Assembly: GCF_037975245.1 (NCBI RefSeq)
Contig: NC_092567.1
Coordinates: 18,358,876-18,422,875 of the forward strand
Direction: 5' to 3'
Length of the DNA stretch: 64,000 nt
Origin: Apostichopus japonicus
Taxonomy: Eukaryota; Echinodermata; Holothuroidea; Aspidochirotida; Stichopodidae
This document shows positions 47,001-59,000 of this stretch, one piece after another. The first letter of the stretch is position 1. Every line of letters begins with the position of its first letter. The notes beneath the pieces were generated by a model, which was given only the letters and a program-made list of their open reading frames with translations, made no database searches and was not told the DNA's origin. Both the position numbers and the translations under genes were made by a program.

Positions 47001-50000
47001 AGCTAAAAGTAAAGAATGCTTTTCCATCCAGGAACAATTCTCTGTTTTCTCTTAAGATATAGCCAATTTCAAAAAAATTCTAATGACAGAAGAGTTTTCC
47101 TTTATCATGTTAAATGTTTAAAGGGTGTGAACTCGTGCAAAAAGAAACTTCTAATGCCAGTAATCTGACCTAGTTTCGAATGAGGTGTAACAGAGGTGTT
47201 AAACACCACCATCGATCCCAGAAAATACGCACACAGCTTGCTACCTTCGGTATTTAGACACTAGTGTACAGTCAGTACATACAGCTGCGGTCACACCCAA
47301 CAGCACAGTGTATTAACGATACAGCGATGGACATCTCAGGTCCAGCTGAAGATAACAAAGTATCACGTTTCATTACTGTCTGCATTTTGTTGCGACAAGC
47401 AGAAAACTGCACTTTCAAGCAACGGAAAGTTAACAAGTTTTCATAGCGAGGCACGCGGTTTTGGGGCGAGTCTTCAATGCCTTTTAACCTATTCCTCTTC
47501 TTCCAGTTGTTCTGGAGTCATCGCTGTGGTGGTTCTTGGCCTCATCGTTAATTCTGAAAAGACAGCCATCAGTCCAGAGGTAGAGGTCTTCTTACACCGG
47601 TAAGTTCGTCTGTGAAGTAGGCCTACTCTTTATTGTCTAGATACCCTTGGAAGCAATTCATGTGTGGAAATGTAGCCATCCATTACTTGACAATATTCAC
47701 TTTCTGCCACATGGGATCAGTGAAAATTTATCGCTATATGTTGGACCAGCCATAGATATTTCTGCATATCCAATTAGCAGATGAGGCAATTGCCTAGGGA
47801 GCACCCAAGGTCAAGGGCCTTCCTGGAACCATTCCATGCAAGACATATGACATGATATGAAAAGTTGCCGAAGATGTTTAAGGTTATTAACTTCCGACCG
47901 TAGAGCTAACACAAATTTGTTTTTTTTATTGATATCTGAATTTTTCTTTCAATGGATTTCATCTTAGGTTCTGGGAGATGCTGGCCTATCTTGCAAACAC
48001 TCTCATCTTCATGCTAGTTGGAGTTCTCATCGTTGACAAGGCGCTGGCCAATGTGGACGCCATCGATTGGTTTTATGTCATAGCTCTCTATGTGGGAATC
48101 AACACCATCAGGTCGGTCATGTAGAGGTTGCGTTACTTATTCAGTTTAAATCATGAATCTGGCTAATTTGAATCAACTTCAAGACTACACATTTGCATGG
48201 GGTTTTGCATTGAAGGGGCTTGGGGTGGGGGGTGGGGGAGCTCTCCTGATGAAAGAGGAGTGTATAATTTTAAAATCACTCATCACAGACCACAGTGCTG
48301 GCAGTAGTGGTTGTAGTTACACTGCAGTGGGAAGGTTATGTTCTCAAGTATGACATGATATGCATCAACCACTTGGGTTCAAGGAAGATGGCTATTCACT
48401 CTGGACCATAGTAGTAGTAAGTTGAGTCTCGTCTATCCGACATGCTCAGTGATTAACCTCCGCCACGTACCACGATCTTGCGCAAGGTGTATTGCTTCCT
48501 CGAAATTGTTAATGTTAACGTCGTTAAATTGCGACTTTATTTTTCCAAGCAAGGTAGTCACAGGCCTTCCTACTGGTTTAGTAGTATGTCTCAATGCTTC
48601 TCTTAAAGCAACCTTTGCTCCACTCTGGACCATGTACATTATATTATCATGTAACACAGCTTTAATTCTTCCCAATACAGATTCTTTGTCATAGCAATGT
48701 TCAGTCCAATTCTGAGAAAGCTCGGCTACGGTCTATCCTGGAGAAATGCAGTCGTCCTGACATGGGGTGGCCTGAGAGGAGCTGTGGGACTGGCCATGGC
48801 CCTGATCGTCGTGCAGACCAAAGAGATCAACTTTGCAACCATCGGCAGTAAGGTGCTCTTCCACACCAGCGGCATTGTGGTGCTAACCCTCTTGGTGAAT
48901 GCTACTACCATCAAAAGCCTCCTTTCCATCCTAGGTAAGAATTTCATCTCAAGAAAGGGACCGACCATGACCGATGACCACAAGCACGTAAAAGAAAATA
49001 CAGTTTAAAGTTATTAAGAACTAGAATATTACATCTTGCAATATTGCTTCTGAATTCCTTACTATCGCAATCAATAAGGAATACAGGAACAATATTTAGT
49101 TAGGAACCAGTTGTCGTTGTTAGAGAGGGGATTATACCAGTTACCAGGTGAATGCACCATTTTTGAGTCCAGAAGGGGTTCTCTCTAGCCCCAATACGAG
49201 ACAAAGAACTCATCTTTTTAATGGGTGGAGTCTTCTGTTGAAATTATGATTGGAATTGTATCAACGTCTAACTGACTCTTTTGATTTTGTGGAGTAAACC
49301 CGAGAACCTTTGTGTAAAGGTGACAACCCAGAAGTTTTGGAAAGGAAATGTTAAATATCTATTTCCAAGAATCTACTATATGGGGAAAAGGGTGTAAATT
49401 TAACAGTAGATATAGATTTTAGTATTATTATGATAGATAGAATTTAAAATGAAATCTAAGCATCTTTGCAGTGAACTTTGCATTTAATTCCTATAAATAG
49501 AACTTCGAGACACTCTATGTTCCTCGTCATTTGTCAGAAATAAAGTTTCTCCTGGACTTCCCTTTTAAGAAGCTTTTACGAGTGAAAACAAAATGCCAGG
49601 TAGCTTATCGATTGTTAAAAAAGTCAGGCGTTCTTCTTGAAAGCTTTATCCAACATTACAGTAGCTGTAAATTTTCCCTGCCTCATTTTATTCATACATA
49701 AAACGTGACAATAGAAAGTCCTTTTCCTTAATGAGTCTACCCCCCCCCCTCCCCCCGACTCCAGTTGTACTTCTATATGAAGAACAAAAAATCAAAAACA
49801 TTCTGACAAAGTAGCAACCACTTCCTACCCAGACAATAGAAACCGCTCTGTCTCCAAAATCCTCAATACTTAGAAATTCCTCCCCTTTAGAAATCCCTAA
49901 TTGGCTCTTTAGTTCTGACCTTGGGTATGTTTATGGCTTCTTTACAATGTGATTACGTAAGACTTCACTTACCATCAACTCCTTGACTGAACAATAGACA

Positions 50001-53000
50001 ACTTTCCCAAGAAAGAAAAAAAAGTGTCTATTCTATAAAAACAATCTTATTATCCCCCGTAGGACCTGTCGCGAGGTCGACCAGCGTTTAAAATCCTTTT
50101 GATTTGACAATTAATAAATGTTATGTTTTGTTTTTCTCGTTATTATTAATCTGTACAGGCATGAGTGATATCTCCATCCCCAAGAGGTTAGCCATGGCCA
50201 GCGCTGTAAGACGAGTAGAACAAGGGCAGACTAGGAACTTTGCCATGCTGAAAGCGGATAGGTTCTTGGCGGATGCCGATTGGTCGATCGCCGAGCGTGC
50301 TTGCATGATTCACGATCCATACCAGACTAGTAGTGACAACGTAAGTGTCGGGAAAAAAATGTTATTGAAGAGAGAAGATTTTTGACAAAAGACGGAAACC
50401 GTTTTTTTTTATCGCAAAATTACAGGTTTATTTCGTAAAAATTCATTTCAGCTGCCGATCAACGTACGTTTGGTCCATAAATGCATTTTAAATAAGCCAT
50501 AGTTTGGTCTGGAAAGGGTTTGGTTTAGAAAACATATGGTTCTGATGTGCCTACACGGAAAATGGAATTTGAGGCAGCGTTGTCCTTTTTTTTCTTTAAA
50601 TCACTTTGAAATTCCTATGTTTGTATTTGAATGACCAGTATGGATGGTAAAAAACTTATATCTCTCATGACACATCCCCCCTACTTTTGCTAGTTGGGTT
50701 TGTACTGGTGAACAACCTCTCTGATGTAAGCTTTCATTGCCATGTAGGTAAATTTTCAGCAGTATTCATTGTAAAAGAAACTATATTTATTTTTTTAAAT
50801 TTTTTTGGTTTCATCATCAGATGGGAGAAGATGACTTAGGGATCATAGAACAACCAGTCAGTAAATGCCCAAACTGCTCCTTGTTAGTGCCAAACGAACC
50901 GACTCAAAAGGAATATGCCGATATGCTTGAAGAATCCAGACACAGAATGCTAAAAGCTATCAAGGTTTGTTATCTTTCGTGGTGTGAATGTGTTCTAGGA
51001 ATATTTAAGTATGTTCGGATATATTTCGGTACAAAAGTCCGATACAGTCGTCGTACAGCTCTTAAATTGCCAGCCTGGATGGTTCCCTCCAACGTTGCCA
51101 AATTTCTGGCTCTTCTTTATACTATTTATGCAAACAAACCGATTTATTCTCCTGGTGGCATTGCGCTTACACTAATTGGAAATTAGAAGCCAAACGGCAC
51201 TATTTCACAGCCTCTGCCACGGCATATTAATTTTTGATATCACTCAAAATGTCTTAGTTCAGTTTTTTAAGGAGAGTAGAGTTTTATTGACTAGCATCTC
51301 TATGGCCTTCATATAAGGTCAAGGAGATATTGGAAGGAGTAATTTAAGTTGACATTAATGTTTACAATGGTTCCTGTTTTGTTCCTCGGTCACAGGTCAG
51401 TTACTGGAAACAATTTGAACATGGCATGTTGACCCGAGAGGCTGTCCGGATCTTGGTAGGACATGCCGAGAGTGCCGCCGACCTCCCCTTCACCTTCATG
51501 AACGTCTCAGAACTTAAGAAGAGCTGGCAGGTTAAAGGATTATACCCGTACATAGTGAGTTATCGTCTCAATCTTTGGGTGACCCGTGGATTTTTATATT
51601 TGAGTTTCCGTAAAGACATAAATATCAATATTTTTATGCTCCACAAATTGTATGTTGGGAACAACCACCTCCATTGTGAGCTTGGCAAATTCCAGTCACA
51701 ATGAGTGGTCTCTTCGGAACACATGGGTACTGCAACTTTGGTCAAATATCAGAGTCAGCAGGAGACGTACCTGCCTCCTACTCAGTTCTGACAATCCATT
51801 TTCAAACCAACCTATGAAGGAAAAACAGCCGCACTTCACTTTAAAAACATCACATCACTAACAGTATATATGAACAAAATTAGCATGCCATTTAACGTTA
51901 CCAGCAAAAATAGTATTCATAATTCGTAGCGTGATTCATTTTAGAGTACCATGAGTTTATTTATAATAAGTCCATTTGTGTTTGTGACTGTCAGTTAAAT
52001 TTTGAAAGATTTGCAATATTCTTTTAGTATGGTTGACAACGAGTGTCATATTGCAAATCTACAGGTCTGCAAGTTGGTGTTAATTCCAACTAACCGGCAA
52101 AAAGAAAAGAATGTTATACCGGTCACGATAGTAGTATCAAAGTTCAACCAATCAACATAAAGCTTTCTAGAATGTGTCTGACGTTGTCAATTTTCGTAGA
52201 TATTTTCTATCAGGTATTTTTTTTTAACAGTTTTTTGGAGTGTTAACTTGGTGGTTAACGCCAGTCTTTCAATCATAAGGTCCCCGAGTTTGAGTCACCC
52301 CAAGATTAATGTATGTCCTCCAGTTACAGAGTTGTTGACAATTCATAATCATGGACGTTAAATATGAATCTAAGAGACTGACTTCGGTCAGCTTGCGGCT
52401 TTGATAAGCCAATGATGGCTTCTTCGCGAGTTCCTGCTTGCAGGAGGATCTAAAATACATACATACATACAGGCATACATACATGAATGAATCCATGTCA
52501 CACATGACATTCTCATCCACCACTGGGAGTGTTAAAGCTCAGTGGTAAACGCTGGTGCCTTCCAATCATAAGGTCCCCAGTTCGAGTCACTCCAAGATTA
52601 ATGTATGTCGTCCAGTTACAGAGTCTTTGACAATTGACAATTCATAATCATGGACTTTAAATATAAATCTAAGAGACTGACTTCGGTCAGCTTGCGGCTT
52701 TGATAAGCCAATGATGGCTTCTTCGCGAGTTCCTGCTTGCAGGAGGATCTAAAATACATACATACATACAGGCATACATACATGTTAGTAACATCAGGCT
52801 GTCCATTGTATCTTGTCTGTTTAAGTGCAGCATTGTCGTCACCAATATGAGGAAGGCAATAACTGAATTGTCATATTTCAAATAAAAATCTCAGACCCTA
52901 AGGCCATCAAAGTTGATTTGAGTCCTGATTGAACACTTATCCTCCATGCAGCTGAATTGTGTTTAGATTTCTGCGCAATAATGTGTATTACCCCATTTGC

Positions 53001-56000
53001 ATATATAGCTTCGGTATAAGTATATTTTTTTTTATTAAGAGTCCACTTTTACAATCTGCTGCTTTTCATCCTCTTCCTCAAGAAATACAAGCTGAAGGAG
53101 ATGGTGAAAGAGACCGACCCAGACGACCTCCCGGAACCCTCGGGCCTCCGCTTCTTGAAGTTGATGCACAGGGTAGCGAATCACGTGATCCTCGAGATCG
53201 TCATGTTTGCTATCATCATCCTGAATCTCGTTCCGATCATCATGGGATTCGTCTACTACGAGGGACACGAAAAATACGACCAATACGAGCCCTTCATCCG
53301 CATGTCCAACTTTGGATTCACCGTCGCTTACTTCTTAGAAGCCGTCATTAAGGTGAAAAGAATAAAAGGAATGGGTTTCCAAACGAGAGAGAAATTTGCT
53401 AACGAATACATGGCCCATTTTTCATTCAGTTTTTTTATGGACATCTCACTATTCATATCTCAAACTAAGCCAATCAATTTACATTAAGACTACATGTAGA
53501 TATAAATATTCATAGCTCTTTAATTATTCATAGCCGTACGTTGTTCCGTTCTCAGATCCTCGGTCTAGGGAAGCACTACTTCTTTGATCGCTGGTGTCAG
53601 TTTGACCTGATCATCCTGGTCCTATCGGTCATTGACATCATCCTAGATGAGACGGTACATAGCATCGCTTTCTCTCCATCCATCCTCAGGATCACCAGAT
53701 TGGTCTTCAGGGTCCTCCGAGGTCTCAGAATGTTACGTCTTGTCAAGGTATATATTTTTGGTTTCCCATTTGTAGATCATGTTTGTAAAATTCTTCATTT
53801 TTATTGTTTAACATTCCTTTCTTTCTTTTACAACCATATTGACAATTCATAATCATGGACGTTAAATATGAATCTAAGAGACTGACTTCGGTCAGCTAGC
53901 GGCTTTGATGAGCCAATGATGGCTTCTTCGCGAGTTCCAGCTTGCAGGAGGATCTAAAATACATACATACATACATATGTATGTCCATAATATTTTATTT
54001 TTACATAACTTAGGGTTTTTTCTTTAAGACTCATTCCTTTATCGACCAAATATACAGGTAACACCAGAATGTGACATTTTTTAAGGCAATGTCTAATATT
54101 TTTAACCACTGAAATATTTTTCTACCTCCCTATAGGTCATCATCCCGAAACTGATCCAGCTAGTGAATGGACTAATCAACAAGAAGCTGAGTCTCGGATA
54201 CGACGTTGGTAAGGGGTTCATCATCGGTGCCGAGGAAGTCGGCAAGCTATTGGACAGTATGACCGACAACGCCAACATCAGGAGCGAACTGAAGAAGCAG
54301 ATAGACTTACTCAGACTGGAAGTGGTCAGGGAACTTGGTAAGAAAGCCTTTCTTAATAGCGTTACCCCCGGGTCCCATGGGTTAGTGCTGCTACTGGGGT
54401 GGTTGTCTTAAGGGCTGCAGAAAGGAGACCAAGAACATATGAGAGGAACAGCTCAATTGGCAGATATAGCAAGCGCCTGTGAACGTACGTTCCTACATAG
54501 GCACGCATGTACACATTTAGTGTGCGTTAAGGTGCTTGTAATTCGATAAATTTGTTGTTTAGTACTATACCATTTTTAGTATAGTATCAATTTTTGCTCA
54601 TATGAAGACGTAATTCATCTTTGGTAGGAATCGCAAGAACTGATTTTATTATTCAAAATTTTGTGGAGCAGTTTTGAATGCCCGGGATTCTGTCTCTTTA
54701 TAAATTCTTACGGTTCCTGTGTGCAAGAAACTGCTATACATCTCTGCACTTGTATATTTTTAATTTGGTCCATTTTTGTATAGCATTTTGCATTTGCGGA
54801 TAAATTATGCTCCGAACTGGTCTAAAGCTGATCATGATTGTTTCAGCTGTGAGAATTAGAAAGTTCATTCCGCAAAAGTGTCCATTACCTCTAGGTTGCA
54901 TCCAAAAACCTGCTGTTTGGTCTGAACGGCAGGTTTTTTTCCAGTTGGTTAGCTTAGTGATCAGTACCATCTTTTTGCACCTTAGTTGAGCTCTGTTATG
55001 CAACTCATCACACAGCTAGTAGCCAAATCACTATCAGATCAAGGTAGACATGGCAAGGTGTGAACAAATCAACTCTTCCAAACTCATCAATCTTAATTAG
55101 TCTGTTTGCAGGAGAGATAAAGTTTAAGTAACTTGAGGTCGAGAGCTGAAAAATGCAACCTATGGTTAATGGACTAATTCTCGTCATGCAGGGTTTTTTT
55201 TTTCTGATCTTTCATTTTGGATGTTAACATTATACTTTGGTTAACTATACAGCTGATAGGATGTGTCTTTTGAATAGGTGTGTGTGACCTCCTCATATCC
55301 AGTATGTGAGATATGGTCAAGATTGTAACCAGACACTTCATTCTGAAGGATGAGTTGAGATCTTACCAGTAATATTCTGACTTTGCAGCATATCATTGCC
55401 CAACTTTTGACACAAAGCGTTAACTCTGTGACGTAGCCCTACCCTTACCCAGAGAGCCCTTCTACCCATCAATTATTGGTTCATATGATGACATCATCAT
55501 ATGACGTCGTCATTAAGTTTGTCATTAAGGCTTGAAATTGATTGCACTACAGGTATGCTGCAGAGAGAACACCCTGGTATTGCAGTATCAGTGAAGACCA
55601 GGCAATCCATTCGCAGTGTACTGAACCATTCTCGTGATACCATCAGGGAGCTCCAAGGAGCTGGACTACTGGATGAGATGGAGGCCCACAAACTTGAAAA
55701 GGTAAACATATTGGGTGGGGTATCCATCCTGTAGGGAGAGTGAGGGGGTATCCATCCTGTAGGGAGAGTGAGGGGGTATCCATCCTGTAGGGAGAGTGAG
55801 GGGGTATCCATCCTGTAGGGAGAGTGAGGGAGGTATCCATTCTGTAGGGAGAGTGAGGGGGTATCCATCCTGTAGGGAGAGTGAGGGGGTATCCATCCTG
55901 TAGGGAGAGTGAGGGGGGGTATCCATCCTGTAGGGAGAGTGAGGGGGTATCCATCATGTAGGGAGAGTGAGGGGGGTATCCATCCTGTAAGGAGAGTGAG

Positions 56001-59000
56001 GGGGGTATCAATCCTGTAGGGAGAGTGAGGGGGGTATCCATCCTGTAGGGAGAGTGAGGGGGGGTATCCATCCTGTAGGGAGAGTGAGGGGGTATCCATC
56101 CTGTAGGGAGAGTGAGGGGGGTATCCATCCTGTAGGGAGAGTGAGGGGGGTATCCATCCTGTAGGGAGAGTGAGGGGGTATCCATCCTGTAGGGAGAGTG
56201 AGGGGGGTATCCATCCTGTAGGGAGAGTGAGGGGGGTATCCATCCTGTAGGGAGAGTGAGGGGGGTATCCATCCTGTAAGGAGAGTGAGGGGGGTATCAA
56301 TCCTGTAGGGAGAGTGAGGGGGGTATCCATCCTGTAGGGAGAGTGAGGGGGGGTATCCATCCTGTAGGGAGAGTGAGGGGGTATCCATCCTGTAGGGAGA
56401 GTGAGGGGGGGTATCCATCCTGTAGGGAGAGTGAGGGGGTATCCATCCTGTAGGGAGAGTGAGGGGGGTATGTAGGGAGGGGGAGGCCAATTGGCTAAGG
56501 CGTCGGACTCGTGATCCAAGGATTCCTGGTTCGGTTCCTGCCTAGTTCATTACGTTGTGGCTTTGGGCAAGATGCTTTACCTCACTTGCCTCTCTCCACC
56601 CAGGGGTTAAATTCTACCTGTGAGTTAACTTGTCATTGGGTGCAGTATATAACTGCTGCCGACTGGAGGGATTGTCTCTGGGACAGGTTATCATTGACCA
56701 GGGGTAATATAACGTCTGTAATGCGCTTTGAGACCTATCGCTAGTATAAATTCGCTTAAGCGCTATATAAAAAGCAAATATTATTATGATTATTGGGGTC
56801 AACAAAAGATTGAGCCATCATGTAGTTGAAGTGACGGATAATCTTCTGCTGTTCATCGACACGAAGAGCTAAAGTCTCGAGTTCCTTTCAGACTATTTAG
56901 CTGTTTTGGTATATCTTTCAAAACTTCCCTTGTCTCCTGTAATAGTTTAGAAACTTTTAAATCTCTCGCACAGATGGTCGAGATTAAAATGAAGCGACTG
57001 CAGAACGCCCCGGCCAGCATCCCTCCACCGAGACCCGAAGAACTTCTCAAGAACGTAGCGTGGCTATCTGGAGACCAAAGACTCATCAACTTCATTAAGG
57101 TGAGATTCTCAATAGAGAGATTCCTGAAGTGACAGTGTACAATGTAAATCTGACTGTGTCCATTTTAAAAGTGGTGTTTGTTTAATATGTCAGTAGATAC
57201 ATAATGCTTCATACTTTGTCGTCACGAATGAAACTTAAAAAAAAATCACCTTTGTTTTTGTTTGTTGGTTTAAGTCAGTAGTCCCACCCTGTGGGTATAA
57301 TTACCCTGGGAGGGGACGGTGAGAGGTGGGCGTAATGAGCCTTTTTTTGGGGGGGGGAGAGAGGGGGGGCAATGACACTGCTAGTAACAGACATAAAACT
57401 GATTGTAGAATCTGAAGGTAGATTCAATGGTTTTCAGGCCGGTTTGTATTTTGTTTATGTGAATTAAGGGATATAATTCAATTGGGAGACTTTAACTGGT
57501 AAATGAAACATTTTAGAAATATATCCGAAGATCCGATGCGCTTCCATGATTCAGGTAGGTTTCTCGTGATGATCAATGTTTGTATAGTTAGCTGAACATA
57601 GTGGGCAACCGGAAGAGAGTGCATCTGTGGAAGCCGTTCCAAGAAGGTTAGGAACCACTGGTTCTATTGATATTATTCTATATTAATTTTCATTCAAAGC
57701 TTCTTCGTCTCAACTGTTCTCTTTCATAAACATTGTTGTCTTCATAATTGGTTATCATGTAATCCAATTACTACTTGAAATGGAACTAATTGATAAATGT
57801 CATATGCAAATTCCAAAACAGTAAATGTTGAGCTCTTCCTATGCCCGAAAATTCTGGTCCCTGGATTCATTGATACGTATTATTCATTTACTGATCATAA
57901 TTATTTACATGTAATTAAATTGTTGTTAATTTAATGGAATATGTTGAGTCCAAACAGAAGTGTGAACATTCTTCCTTATAAATGCATAAATATCTCTTCC
58001 TCTGGAACTGTTTTTAGATGTTTAATTGGGAAGTAGATATTAATTAATTGTAGTTAATTACCAAGAGAAAGGGTTATTTCAAAGCAAATATTGTTAATCT
58101 TTCTTTTTTTTTCTTTAAACGTTTCTTTTCCAGGCCAGAGCAGAGTTATTACACTATGATTATAACGAGATCATCATCCAGGAAGGCGACCAACCTAACG
58201 GTATCTATCTCATCGTATCCGGAATGGTCAGGGTAAGTATCATGCTCATTGTTCTAAGTGACTCTCTTAAAATCTTCGTTCTCACTCGCTCGTTAACTAT
58301 TTTCATGCTAACGACTTAAATATTTCCCTTCTCTTTCGTTGCTACTATATTCATCATAGTGAAGAAACGGTGTAGCGGTTTAGAATTTACCTTCACAATC
58401 ACGAGGGTCCCGGTCTGTAAACCACCCCCAGGGACCAGATTTTCTGGACCTTTTCAAAAATTTCTGCTTTGCGGTGTTGTGTCAAAGTAGAGTCTGCCAT
58501 GAATTTTGGTATTACTTGTTTGAGAATTGGGGTTTTGTCCTGTAGCAAAACAACTTTGTCCACCATATACATAGCTGCACTGCAGGGATATGATGTGAGA
58601 ATATGGTGGTCAGATGACGAAGTACACTCTCGTCCACGGGACGTGGCCTTTAAAGGGTGTGAAGACTCGCACATAAAGAAACGTCCCATGCCGGTAATCT
58701 GACCTAGTTTCAAATGAGGTGTAACAGAAATGTTAGACACCACCATCGATCCAAGAAAATACACACACAGCTTGCTACCTTCGGTAATTAGACACTAGTG
58801 TACAGTCAATACATACAGCTAAGGTCAATACCCACAACACAGTGTATATAGCAGCGTGGACATCTCAGGTCTAGATAAAAGATAACAAGGTATCACGTTT
58901 CATTACTGCCTGCATTTTGTAGCGACACGAAAAAAACGTCATTTGCAAGCAACGGAAAGTTAACTTTTTCAGAGCGCGACACGCGGTTTGGGGCGAGTCT

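Larger units (their letters stand above)
41025..48934 (+). other. SLC9C1: sNHE exons 1-8: Na+/H+ exchanger membrane domain
   Basis: Exon 1 begins MARSTLTVAAVLLIFLAVCE, a likely cleaved signal or first membrane helix, followed by a Ser/Thr- and His-rich extracellular stretch and a second hydrophobic segment. Exons 2-8 give the repeated hydrophobic helices of a CPA1 antiporter. The ion-binding N-D pair is in exon 4 and the conserved Arg of the GGLRGA helix is in exon 8. The donor after exon 7 (GTCGGT at 48112) is weaker than the others. Confidence 0.9.

Noticed and set aside
55497-56519. Minus-strand open frame of 340 codons with a repeated proline-rich motif
   Set aside because: It is a translation of the 28-30-bp minisatellite in all three frames; the array has no codon signal and lies in an intron of the sNHE gene on the other strand.
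57260-57665. Possible hAT element between CAGTAGTCCC and AGGAACCACTG
   Set aside because: The right end fits a hAT terminus, but the left end is a poor match and the flanking 8 bases agree at only about 5 positions.
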